DNA of 64,000 nt, from the NCBI RefSeq assembly GCF_014698235.1, contig NZ_JACJSP010000003.1:124001-188000 (forward strand), read 5' to 3'. Below are positions 1 to 11,947 of the stretch, piece by piece; position 1 is the first letter of the stretch, and every line of letters starts with the position of its first letter. The notes under the pieces are model-generated. The model searched no databases and had not been told where the DNA came from. It saw only the letters and a list, made by a program, of their open reading frames with translations. The DNA is from Limnothrix sp. FACHB-406 (GTDB lineage Bacteria; Cyanobacteriota; Cyanobacteriia; CACIAM-69d). Both the position numbers and the translations under genes were made by a program.

Positions 1-5
1 GTTTT

Positions 6-3000
6 GTGGCGATTCCCATGGCTCCCCAACAACACCATTGGGGTTGGCTCATGGCCGTGCAGTCGGCTCCAGTGCCGCCCCTGTCCATTTTTGCCCAGCG
101 GGAATTGCAAGCGGTGGCCCTGTCGTTGGCGGTGGGCTTGCGGTTGGAAGGATTGGAGCAGGCCGCCGAAACGCAGGCAGCGGCAGTTCCTGAGCTGGGC
201 CTGTCGGAGTCGGCCGAATCCAAGGGGTCTGAAGGGGCGATCGAACCGAATCGCTTACAACTTGGATCGACCAAACCAGAATCTATCAGACCAGAATCCG
301 GCAAACCGGAATCTAGCCAACCTGCCCTTGAGCGCCCCTGGAGCCGATCGCACCTCCCAACCTTGGCCGCCACCGATCGCGCCTTGATCTATCGCAATCC
401 CGATCGCGATCGGGTCAGTCAGTCCATTGCCCAAGCCTTGCGCCTGACTGAATCGCGCTGGATGGCGGTTTTTCGACTTAATCCTTCTCCTGGCCTAATT
501 TTGGATGGAGGAGGTTTGATTTTGGAAGCCAATGAAGCCTTCACGCGCTTGGCCGGCTACTTACCAGCAGAAGTGCAAGGCCTCAGCGTGCAGTCACTTC
601 AGGGATTTTTGCGCGATCGGGACTATCAACAAATTCGCTCCACCATCCAAACCGGTCGCTATTACCAGTCGCCGGAACTGGCGATTCACGATCTCAACGG
701 CCAGCGCAAATTGGTGCAACTGTCTGCCGCCCCGATCGAGCTGGACGGGCAAGCCTGTTTGTTCTTAGCCTTCCAAGACATCAGCGACCTCCAGCGCCGG
801 GAAGCCATGTTGCGGGCCTTGGTCGAAGCCACCACCAGCACCGGCAAAGCCTTTTTTGAGAACTGCGTGCGGCTGTTGGCAGAATCCCTGGGCGTTCGCT
901 ATGCCTTCCTCACCAGCGTCATGGATCATCGATGCCACCAAGCGGAGGTGTTGGCCTGGTGGAATCAAACGGAATGGGGAACCAGCTTTGCCTATTACTG
1001 GACCCATCACCCCTGTGCGATCGTCTTTGGCGGTCAAACCTACACCTGTGGGCAAAGTTTGCAATCCCAATTTCCCCAAGGAACCAACCTGCGCAACCTG
1101 GGAGCCGAAAGCTATGCAGGTGTGCCCCTCCAAGACTCCCAAGGCACAACGATCGGGGCCTTGATTGTGATGGATACGCAGCCGTTGCCCGAGGATCCCA
1201 ACCACATCACCATTTTGCGAATTTTTGCGGCCCGGGCTGCGGCCGAGCTGGAACGGCAACGGGCAAACCGCGCGATTGATCGCCTCAACACGGAATTAGC
1301 GACCCGCGCCGCCGAACAGTCCACCGACCTGGCCCACAGTCAACACATGCTGCAAAAAATGGCCGACGCGAACCCCAACATGGTCTATCTTTACGACCTG
1401 ACCCAGCACCGCACCCTCTACATCAACCATGCGGTGCAGGATATTTTGGGCTACACCCCTCGGGAAATCCAGGCCATGACCAGCGCCATGGTGGTGCGCC
1501 TGGTGCATCCCGACGATTTTGAGCGCTTGGCCCATCACTACGACACCGTTTTGAGCTGCACGGATGGGGAAATTTGCGAGCGGGAATATCGAATGCAGCG
1601 ATCGGACGGGGAATGGCGCTGGCTCTTTGAACGGTTAACGATCTTCTCACGCGATCGCCAAGGTCATCCCACCCAACTGCTGGGCAACATTGCAGACATC
1701 ACCCCCCTCAAGGCCGTTGAAGGAGCCTTGCGCCAACTGAACGAACAGCTAGAACAGCGCGTTCAGGAACGCACGGCCCAACTAGCCGAAAGCCAGCGGT
1801 TTGTGCAGCAGTTGGCCGACTCCACCCCCAACTTGCTCTACCTCTACAACCTGTTGGATCAAGAGTTGGTCTATGTCAATCAAGCGGTGGAAACCCTGCT
1901 GGGCTACTCAGTGCCGGAAATTCAGCGAATGGCCCAAGGCTCCTTTGTGGATGTGCTCCACCCCGATGACTGGTTGGCACTGCTGCAATATGGGCGCACC
2001 TGTGCGCGAACTGAGGTGGGCCAGGTTTTGGAGCGGGAATATCGAATGCGTCATGCCAATGGAGAATGGCGCACCCTCAGCAGTCGGGAAACGGTTTTTA
2101 GCTGGGATCAGCAGGGGCGACCGCAACTGTTGTTGGGAACGGCCAACGACATCACGGATCTGAAACGGCTGCTGGAGGTTTTGCAACGGCGATCGCACCG
2201 CGATCGGGTCTTAGCCAGCCTATCCCAGCAGTTTTTGAACGAGGATATTGGCATTGCCTTGGCCACTACGCTGTCCACGGTGGTTTCCGCCCTGCATCTG
2301 AGCCATGCCTGGTTTTGTTCGCGGCCGGCCGCCGGTCAGCCCTGGAGCCTGGATGGCTATTGGTTGCGGCCCACGGATCAGGTGGCTTGTCCGCTCACGC
2401 CGGATCCCTCAACACTGCTGTTGCCGTTGGATTGGTTGGGCGATCGCCTGGATCGCGCAGAACCAATTCTGTTGCCCGATTCTGCGGATCGCTCAAATTC
2501 CCTGAACACTGCCATTGACCACTGGTTAGCCGAACAGGGCATGAGTTCGATCGGGGTGTTGCCCATTCACTACCGCAGTGAACTGGTGGCTTGCTTTGTC
2601 TTGGCCATGAACCAGCCCGCCGCCTGGGAACCCGGCAGCATCAAATGGGCCCAGCAAGTCGGCACATTGATGGCCATGGCCCAATCCCGCGCCACCGCCG
2701 AAGCCGCCCTGCGCCAAGCCAAAGAAGCCGCCGACTTAGCTAACCGCGCCAAGAGCGAATTTTTAGCGAACCTCAGCCACGAAATTCGCACCCCCATGAA
2801 CTCCATTTTGGGATTTTGTGAACTGCTGCAACGGGAAGCCCGAGACCCCAAAACCCGATCGTGGCTTCAGGTCATGACCCAAAGCGGGGAAACCCTGTTG
2901 GCTTTAATTAACGATTTGTTGGATCTCTCAAAAATTGAAGCGGGAAAACTGGTTTTGCACTGGGGCCCCATTCGGCCGCGCTTAGTGTTGCGTGAGGTGG

Positions 3001-4367
3001 CGGAAATGTTTACGGTGGCGGCCCAACAAAAAGGCATTCAGGTGCAGGTGGCCGTGGCCGATCGAATCCCTGAGTTGATCACCTTTGACTCCGTGCGCCT
3101 CCGCCAAATTTTGGTCAACTTGGTGGGCAATGCCGTGAAGTTCACCGAGCGTGGCCATGTCACGATTTCCCTGCAAACCATCCCCAGCCATGCGGTTCCC
3201 CAGGCGGCCAACAACCCCGATCGCCCAGCGCCACCGCCACCGCCGCCCGCTCATCCCACGTTTGTTAATCCCAACTTTACGGGACAACCCAACCCCGAAG
3301 CCCTTCCGGAACCCGCGCTCAATCTGCGGTTGACGGTCACAGATACGGGAATTGGCATTGCGCCCGACCAGCAGGCCCGAATTTTTGAAGCCTTTATTCA
3401 AAGCGAAGGGCAGTGCGAGCGAGAATATGGCGGCACAGGGTTGGGACTGGCGATCGTCAAGCGGCTCACGGCCATGCTGGGGGGCACAATCCAAGTACGC
3501 AGCACCTTGGGGCGAGGCAGCCAGTTTTGTTTGTACTTTCCGGCGGTTCCGGTGGTTCCAACACCGATCGCGGGGCGATCGAACCCGCATCCCATCGCCC
3601 CCGACCCACCCCACAACCCAGAAGCCCTAGAGACTTGGAGAGGGTTAGAGAATTTTGAAGACTGGATTCCGCAAGCACCATGGAGATCAGAGCCGACATT
3701 TGCACCGGAGCCGGAACCCAACCTAACAACGGAGTCCACAGGAGATCCGGCGCTGGCGTTCAAGGCGTTCAATTTTGAACTGACTCCAGCGCTAGCCCCA
3801 GAATTACCCGCAAAATTACCCACAAAATCGCCTACAGAACCGCCACCCAACGGCCCCAACCCAGCCCAACCCCCAATCCCAGCCACCCCCCCGACAAACT
3901 CAGGGGCCGACCATCCCTCCAGCCTGGACGTGGCTCTGAAAGCTGCCTTGCAACAGGCCGCAGAGCAACCCCCGCCGCCTCTGGCCCCAACGGATTTAGC
4001 TGCACAGAGCCGGGCGATCGCCCCGATTCAGCTCACCGACGCGGCCCCCAATCCCCTGGTGGTGCGATCGTGGCTCTTGGTTTATGAAGGATCCCTGCGC
4101 CAAACCATGACCCTGCGACAGATGCGTGGTTTTGTGGAGCAGTTAGCCCAATGGTCAGCGGCCAGCGGCACAGAGCCTTGGGTTGCCTGGGCCAGTCAGG
4201 GCCAAGAGGCACTCGATCGCCTGAACACCGCTCAAATTCTGAATATTTTGGACGGTTTACGCACCTTCGCAGATCAGCAAAATCCGCTAACCTCAAGCCC
4301 TGCGAACCATTGCCCCACCAGCGAGATCGGGAACCCCATTGGCAACACCTACCCAAAACCCAACTAA
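6..4367 (+). CDS. Multi-PAS/GAF sensor histidine kinase, possibly 5'-truncated by the window edge
   Basis: Sensor histidine kinase that should autophosphorylate and pass phosphate to a response regulator not found nearby. Approximate order: PAS (155-260), GAF (270-410), two more PAS domains (445-570 and 595-720, each with a GYxxxEIQ/E signature and an ExEYRMxxxxGEWR core), a GAF-like region (735-895), a short coiled coil, HisKA with the phospho-accepting His near 925 in LSHEIRTPMNSILGF, then HATPase with LVNLVGNAVKFTE, DTGIGIAPD and GGTGLGLAIVKRL. No transmembrane helix is seen, so it is probably cytosolic. Odd points: a Pro-rich insertion of about 50 residues sits inside the ATPase domain, and about 270 residues follow it, first Pro-rich and then an unrecognised globular-looking segment near 1350-1430; there is no receiver domain. 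The frame is open to the first bases, so the GTG at 6 may not be the true start. Confidence 0.88.
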   Translation: MAIPMAPQQHHWGWLMAVQSAPVPPLSIFAQRELQAVALSLAVGLRLEGLEQAAETQAAAVPELGLSESAESKGSEGAIEPNRLQLGSTKPESIRPESGKPESSQPALERPWSRSHLPTLAATDRALIYRNPDRDRVSQSIAQALRLTESRWMAVFRLNPSPGLILDGGGLILEANEAFTRLAGYLPAEVQGLSVQSLQGFLRDRDYQQIRSTIQTGRYYQSPELAIHDLNGQRKLVQLSAAPIELDGQACLFLAFQDISDLQRREAMLRALVEATTSTGKAFFENCVRLLAESLGVRYAFLTSVMDHRCHQAEVLAWWNQTEWGTSFAYYWTHHPCAIVFGGQTYTCGQSLQSQFPQGTNLRNLGAESYAGVPLQDSQGTTIGALIVMDTQPLPEDPNHITILRIFAARAAAELERQRANRAIDRLNTELATRAAEQSTDLAHSQHMLQKMADANPNMVYLYDLTQHRTLYINHAVQDILGYTPREIQAMTSAMVVRLVHPDDFERLAHHYDTVLSCTDGEICEREYRMQRSDGEWRWLFERLTIFSRDRQGHPTQLLGNIADITPLKAVEGALRQLNEQLEQRVQERTAQLAESQRFVQQLADSTPNLLYLYNLLDQELVYVNQAVETLLGYSVPEIQRMAQGSFVDVLHPDDWLALLQYGRTCARTEVGQVLEREYRMRHANGEWRTLSSRETVFSWDQQGRPQLLLGTANDITDLKRLLEVLQRRSHRDRVLASLSQQFLNEDIGIALATTLSTVVSALHLSHAWFCSRPAAGQPWSLDGYWLRPTDQVACPLTPDPSTLLLPLDWLGDRLDRAEPILLPDSADRSNSLNTAIDHWLAEQGMSSIGVLPIHYRSELVACFVLAMNQPAAWEPGSIKWAQQVGTLMAMAQSRATAEAALRQAKEAADLANRAKSEFLANLSHEIRTPMNSILGFCELLQREARDPKTRSWLQVMTQSGETLLALINDLLDLSKIEAGKLVLHWGPIRPRLVLREVAEMFTVAAQQKGIQVQVAVADRIPELITFDSVRLRQILVNLVGNAVKFTERGHVTISLQTIPSHAVPQAANNPDRPAPPPPPPAHPTFVNPNFTGQPNPEALPEPALNLRLTVTDTGIGIAPDQQARIFEAFIQSEGQCEREYGGTGLGLAIVKRLTAMLGGTIQVRSTLGRGSQFCLYFPAVPVVPTPIAGRSNPHPIAPDPPHNPEALETWRGLENFEDWIPQAPWRSEPTFAPEPEPNLTTESTGDPALAFKAFNFELTPALAPELPAKLPTKSPTEPPPNGPNPAQPPIPATPPTNSGADHPSSLDVALKAALQQAAEQPPPPLAPTDLAAQSRAIAPIQLTDAAPNPLVVRSWLLVYEGSLRQTMTLRQMRGFVEQLAQWSAASGTEPWVAWASQGQEALDRLNTAQILNILDGLRTFADQQNPLTSSPANHCPTSEIGNPIGNTYPKPN

Positions 4368-4501
4368 CAGGATCACAATCTTGATTAGAGACCTGATTGA
4401 GAGCTGACTTGCAAAGAGAATCTATATAACAGCAATAACAGCAGTGATCGCGTTTTCGGCCAGCAAAGTGAGAGCAGATCAGAGATCCTAGGAGGCGATC
4501 G

Positions 4502-5278
4502 ATGACCTTAGCAATTGACAAAACTACAGCTCCACCACCAGTGCCTCACTGGAAACAGCACGACGCAATCTGGGAAAACTACGACGCAACTTGGGCAGAT
4601 TACCTAGCGGTTCGTGACGTTCACTCAGGTTGGCAAAAAATTGCATTTCATCACGATTGGTTGTGGGTCAATATGGGATTTGAAGGGCCGAATCATGCGG
4701 CGTTTAGCGATTTAATGACGGCTGTTTTCTTTGTTTGGGCGTTTCTCCATCCAGAAACCACCCTGCAATCCTACGGTCGTTGCCTACTGGAATCGCCAGA
4801 AACCCACGCCTGTTCGCCCGATTTGGTACTCTATCGAGGGGATAATATTCCCCAGTGGCAACCGGGCCAGCCGCGTCGAATTAATCTGCAACGCGATCGC
4901 CGGCCCGACTTGGTGGGCGAAATTGCTGACACCACCCTCAGCCTAGATTTGGATGAACAAAAACAGCTCTATGCGAGTTTAGGGATTTCTGAATATTGGG
5001 TGGTTGATGTTAAGGGGTCGCGGATTTTTGCCTTTGGTTTGGATGAATCGGGTCACTATCGATTGTTGGAACAATCACAGGTGTTAGCCGGTTTGCCGAT
5101 CGCCCTCCTAGAACAAACCCTGGAGCGACTGGCCACGGAAACCAACACGGCCGCTGCGGCTTGGTTCATGCAACAACTGCAAACGCCCCCTAGCAGTCCA
5201 GATACTACCCAAACGACAACCGAGAATACTGAACCGCAATCCTCTGTCGAAAATCCATCCGAGCAAAGCCCAATTTAA
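4502..5278 (+). CDS. Uma2 family (DUF820) PD-(D/E)XK endonuclease-like protein
   Basis: Member of the Uma2/DUF820 family, greatly expanded in cyanobacteria and structurally of the restriction-endonuclease fold; biological role unknown. The family core is visible: SPDLVLYRGDN near 105, RPDLVGEIADTT near 138 followed by DEQKQLYASLGISEYWVVD, which supplies the usual acidic, Glu and Gln/Lys positions of the putative active site. The last 40 residues are a Thr/Ser/Pro/Glu-rich tail outside the family. The ATG at 4502 follows a strong GGAGG (bases 4490-4494). It is monocistronic, in the gap after the large kinase. Confidence 0.85.
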   Translation: MTLAIDKTTAPPPVPHWKQHDAIWENYDATWADYLAVRDVHSGWQKIAFHHDWLWVNMGFEGPNHAAFSDLMTAVFFVWAFLHPETTLQSYGRCLLESPETHACSPDLVLYRGDNIPQWQPGQPRRINLQRDRRPDLVGEIADTTLSLDLDEQKQLYASLGISEYWVVDVKGSRIFAFGLDESGHYRLLEQSQVLAGLPIALLEQTLERLATETNTAAAAWFMQQLQTPPSSPDTTQTTTENTEPQSSVENPSEQSPI

Positions 5279-5503
5279 CCGCCAACTGCTATTACATGGA
5301 ATGTTGATCTTGCCTGCTTGGCGTTGAAACTGCTTGATCGATTTGGAAAGCCCGTAAACCCTAAGAAATGATTTTTTAATCTGTTGGCGGTGATTGAAGC
5401 CATGATTCAAAAAATCCACGAGGGTACGATCGATCAGTTTCAATATGATCCAACAACAGCCCGTCTGGTTCCAATTCACGCATTACCCTAAAGAGTCCAG
5501 ATC

Positions 5504-6004
5504 ATGAATCCTGAAAAGCCACCTGCCTTGATCAAAGCATCTGAAATTGACGCGATGGATGCAGTCAAATTCCAACATCCACTGAATCCCAATTCAGAAA
5601 TTGATATGCGGTTTTTGGGTCGGGTGGCCGGTCTCAAGCAAATTGGCATCACGATCGCCCGAGTGCCACCCGGTAAAGAGTCGTTTATTTACCATGCCCA
5701 CCAAACTGAAGAAGAGTGGGTTTATATTTTGTCGGGTCGGGGCATTGCGGAAATTGGTGAGGCGGAATACGAAGTGGGGCCCGGAGACTTCATGGGGTTT
5801 GGTATTCCGCAACAGCCACACCACTTGCGTAACCCGTTTGATGAAGAGTTGGTTTATCTAATGGGTGGCGAAAATAAACCCTTGGATATGGCTATTTTTC
5901 CGAGGGTGGGCAAGCGTGTGATTGGCGATCAAACCTCGGCTTATCTGTTAGATGAATCGGCTTTGGAATTGTTCTGGAGCAGTGATCGCGCTAACGCAGA
6001 GTAG
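5504..6004 (+). CDS. Cupin domain protein
   Basis: Small single-domain cupin of 166 residues. Cupin motif 1 is seen as PPGKESFIYHAHQTEEEWVYILSGRG with two His and a Glu suited to metal binding, and motif 2 as PGDFMGFGIPQQPHHLRN with a further His. The sequence resembles uncharacterised cupins predicted to be metal-dependent sugar or small-molecule isomerases or binding proteins; substrate cannot be told. There is no signal peptide, so it is cytosolic. It converges on gcvP, with 126 bases between the stops. Confidence 0.8.
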   Translation: MNPEKPPALIKASEIDAMDAVKFQHPLNPNSEIDMRFLGRVAGLKQIGITIARVPPGKESFIYHAHQTEEEWVYILSGRGIAEIGEAEYEVGPGDFMGFGIPQQPHHLRNPFDEELVYLMGGENKPLDMAIFPRVGKRVIGDQTSAYLLDESALELFWSSDRANAE

Positions 6005-6130
6005 AAGAACTGTTGATCGTCTATAGAAAGTGCCCATCAGAAAGCGGAGACCTTGATAAGTTACAGAGGCGCTCGCCTAGGCAACTGCTCAAGATCTCCT
6101 CAATTCACGTTCGGTTATTTGTTACCCGTT

Positions 6131-9058
<2,928 letters not shown>

Positions 9059-9545
9059 GTTTTTAACCTCCTACTGCAAGAGCCAGGCACAAACCCAACC
9101 ACCCAACATGCCAAACCATCCATCAAACACCGAATGGCCACCAGCAGCAATATTCGCCGGCCGTTTCTATTCTGATGCTTTTTGCCCAAAGCTCCAGGGC
9201 CGCCGGATTCCATCCTGAAGGGGCGATCGAGTCTGCGGGCTTGGCTGGCAAAAAGCCGAGTCTAAGCAAGCAACAGCGCTTGGGAATTTAAAAACTCCTT
9301 AAATCTAAACAAAATGAGTCAATTCCAGCAAATTTAAACTTCAAAACTTCCAAAGAACTTTCAAATTAGCCTAAATTTCTTGGGTCACAATCGAAGTCAG
9401 ATGGTATCCTGGCATACCAATTGTTGTGTGAAGCGTCGTTTGCTGAGCATCTGTCTGGGATGTTCTGCCGTGGACTCGCAGCGCGATCGCGCCTTCCCTA
9501 GTTTTTTCCAACTGACGGTCTACAACTATTCATCTAGGAAAGTGG
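9059..9545. other. Divergent intergenic region between gcvP and a sensor kinase
   Basis: Leader and promoter space for two diverging genes. It holds the gcvP Shine-Dalgarno (AGGAGG on the minus strand), an A/T-rich stretch at about 9285-9380, and an inverted repeat at 9402-9419 described separately. I see no coding signal; the short frames crossing it lack family features. Confidence 0.6.
9404..9417. promoter_or_regulatory. Candidate NtcA-type box (GTA-N8-TAC)
   Basis: Bases 9404-9417 read GTATCCTGGCATAC, which fits the NtcA consensus GTA-N8-TAC, within a longer inverted repeat TGGTAT-N6-ATACCA. NtcA is the cyanobacterial nitrogen regulator, and glycine cleavage would be a sensible target. 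Neither strand shows a well-spaced -10 box about 22 bases downstream, and six fixed bases are expected by chance several times in a window this size. Confidence 0.25.
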
Positions 9546-11840
9546 ATGGCGGCTATGACGATGGTTCAACATCAACAGCGATCGAGTGGTGCGGCCAAAG
9601 GGGCAGGAATCCGCAAAGGTGCTTGGATTCGCCTCAAGTTTTTGTTAATTATTCCGTTTTGCCTGGAAGTGGGCTTGGCTGTTGGTCTGAGTGCCTATTG
9701 GTCGATCCAAAATAGCCGCCAGGCCGTTGGTCGAATGGTGGATCATCTGGAAAACCACACGGTTGAAACGGTCGAATCTAAGTTGTCACAGGAGCTGCGG
9801 CAGCCTCATCAAATCAATGCCATCAATGCCCAGCTTCTGGCTCGGGATGTGATTTCCTCCGAAGATTTGGGAGCCATCCAACAGCAACTCTGGCAAAGTA
9901 TGCGGATTTATCCCGGCATGACCTACATTAACTTTGCCAATCCTCGAGGGTTGTTTGTCGGGATTGAACGGCTGAGTAATGGCGATTTGGTCTCAGAGGT
10001 GATTGATCCCCAACAGCATTCGGGCAAGGTTACACGATCGCTGTTGGACAGCAATGGGCAGGTTAAAAAGCAACTTGATTTGTATGATTATGAGCCGCGA
10101 ACGGACGACTGGTATTTAGCAGGTGTTCGGGCAAAAAGTCCCACCTGGAGTTCCATTTATACCTGGGAGACCGGTGAACCCACCAAGCGGCTGGCGGTGT
10201 CTGCCAGCTACCCCGTTTATAGCGAAAAGAATCGATCGCTCAAGGGCGTGATTGGCATCGATTTTCTGTTTGATGCCTTGCAACAACAACTCCAAGCCCT
10301 CCACATTACCCCTAACGCCAGGGTCTATTTGTTGGAGCGAGACGGTAAGGTAATTGCCGCTTCTAAGGGTAATAGCTTCTCGCAAGAAAGCGGTTCCATT
10401 CAGCGCCTGTCGATGGATAACACCAACGATCAGGTCTTGAAATCTTTGGGGGGTCTGGTGCGGGCCAAAGATGGGCAGCTTTTGCAAAATGTGGAGCTGG
10501 AAACCCCCTTACAAGATCAGCCTTATTTTGTGCGATCGGCCAGTTGGAATGGTTTAGAGGGCTTAGATTGGCAAATCCTGTTGGCCATCCCCCGATCGGA
10601 CTTGACCCGGGAAGTGGATCGCAGCACTGAACAAACCATCTGGATTTGTGCCTTGGCCGTGGCGGGATCGGTGGTGTTGGGAGTGGTTACCACCCGGACG
10701 ATTAGCCGGCCCGTGCAACAGTTGGCCGAAGCGGCGGAACGGTTTGCGATCGATCAAAAACAAACCCTACCGCCCCGATCGCCGATTGTGGAACTCAGTG
10801 CGCTCTCCCATTCCTTTGATTCCATGGGTCGGCAATTAAAAGCCTCCTTTGAAAAATTGGAACAGGCGAACGAGCACCTGGAACAAGCCAATTTGGCCTT
10901 GGAGCAGCGCGTGGAAGAGCGCACCCGTGAATTGTCGGCCGCCCTCACGGATTTGAAGGACACGGAAGCCCAACTCATTCAGACGGAAAAGATGTCCAGC
11001 TTGGGCCAAATGTTGGCCGGAATTGCCCACGAGATTAATAATCCCACCTCGTTTGTCTATGGCAATTTGGACTATGTTCAGGAATATATGAACGGGTTGC
11101 TAACGCTACTGGAAATGTATCAAGCAACCTATCCCCATCCCCCTGAAGAAATTAGAGATTACCAGGATGATTTAAACCTCGATTTCCTGGTGGATGATTT
11201 GCCAAAGGTGGTGCGATCGATGCGCGAAGGCACAGAGCGAATTCGCAATATTGTGCATGACTTGCGCAATTTTTCGCGCATGGATGGCCAGGAAATGCGC
11301 CGGGTGGATTTGCACGAAGCCCTCACCAGCACTCTGATGATTTTGGGGCATCGATTAAAGGGCAATGGCTCGTCGCCCACCATTCATGTGGTGACGCAAT
11401 ACGACGAGGCTTGGCCCGTGGACTGTTACCCCGGTTTGATGAGCCAGGTGTTTGTGAACTTGCTGGTGAATGCGGTGGATGCGCTGGAAGAGGCGGCGTT
11501 GCGGGGCCAATGTCCACACCCAGAAATTGTGATTTCCACGGAGGCGCAAGTGAGCGATGGTTTGTTTGTGGTGCGGATTCGGGACAATGGCCCCGGGATT
11601 CCGGAATCGGTGCAACAACGGATGTTCGATCCCTTCTTTACCACCAAGCCGGTGGGCCGCGGCACGGGGCTGGGCCTGGCGATCGGGTATCAAATCGTGG
11701 TGGAAAAACACGGCGGTCAACTGATTTGCACCACGGATCCCGCCTGGGGCACGGAGTTCACGGTGGCGATTCCCGGTCAACGTGCCGCCCCCGGTTCGAT
11801 CGCCCCAGCCACCCAAGCATTGGTCACCGTCGCCGCCTAA
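9546..11840 (+). CDS. Membrane sensor histidine kinase with extracytoplasmic Cache-type sensor
   Basis: Two transmembrane helices (about 28-52 and 363-385) bracket a periplasmic region of about 310 residues that looks like a double Cache domain (IYPGMTYINFANPRG, DWYLAG, SASYPVY, GVIGIDF). A HAMP segment, a long coiled coil (about 435-480) and a kinase core follow. The phospho-accepting His is near 495 in GIAHEINNPTSFVYGN; ATPase motifs are FVNLLVNAVDAL, DNGPGIPE and GRGTGLGLAIGYQIV. The HEINNP subtype is shared with the kinase at 17479-19254. Ligand unknown; Cache domains usually bind small metabolites such as amino or organic acids. ATG at 9546 follows AGGAAAG. No response regulator is adjacent. 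Confidence 0.92.
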   Translation: MAAMTMVQHQQRSSGAAKGAGIRKGAWIRLKFLLIIPFCLEVGLAVGLSAYWSIQNSRQAVGRMVDHLENHTVETVESKLSQELRQPHQINAINAQLLARDVISSEDLGAIQQQLWQSMRIYPGMTYINFANPRGLFVGIERLSNGDLVSEVIDPQQHSGKVTRSLLDSNGQVKKQLDLYDYEPRTDDWYLAGVRAKSPTWSSIYTWETGEPTKRLAVSASYPVYSEKNRSLKGVIGIDFLFDALQQQLQALHITPNARVYLLERDGKVIAASKGNSFSQESGSIQRLSMDNTNDQVLKSLGGLVRAKDGQLLQNVELETPLQDQPYFVRSASWNGLEGLDWQILLAIPRSDLTREVDRSTEQTIWICALAVAGSVVLGVVTTRTISRPVQQLAEAAERFAIDQKQTLPPRSPIVELSALSHSFDSMGRQLKASFEKLEQANEHLEQANLALEQRVEERTRELSAALTDLKDTEAQLIQTEKMSSLGQMLAGIAHEINNPTSFVYGNLDYVQEYMNGLLTLLEMYQATYPHPPEEIRDYQDDLNLDFLVDDLPKVVRSMREGTERIRNIVHDLRNFSRMDGQEMRRVDLHEALTSTLMILGHRLKGNGSSPTIHVVTQYDEAWPVDCYPGLMSQVFVNLLVNAVDALEEAALRGQCPHPEIVISTEAQVSDGLFVVRIRDNGPGIPESVQQRMFDPFFTTKPVGRGTGLGLAIGYQIVVEKHGGQLICTTDPAWGTEFTVAIPGQRAAPGSIAPATQALVTVAA

Positions 11841-11947
11841 AATTAGGGCCTGTCATCGGATTTTGAACCCAAGGGATCGCGCCTACTCCGCCCCGGAGAT
11901 GGTCGCCAGTTGCCCCGAATCGAAATTCAGCCCCAGGATGACAGCCC

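Noticed and set aside
5402-5491. 29-residue frame before the cupin gene
   Set aside because: No Shine-Dalgarno and too short to judge; could be a remnant, so not called.
9059-9250. Glycine riboswitch ahead of gcvP
   Set aside because: The conserved aptamer core sequences could not be found on the minus strand of the leader.
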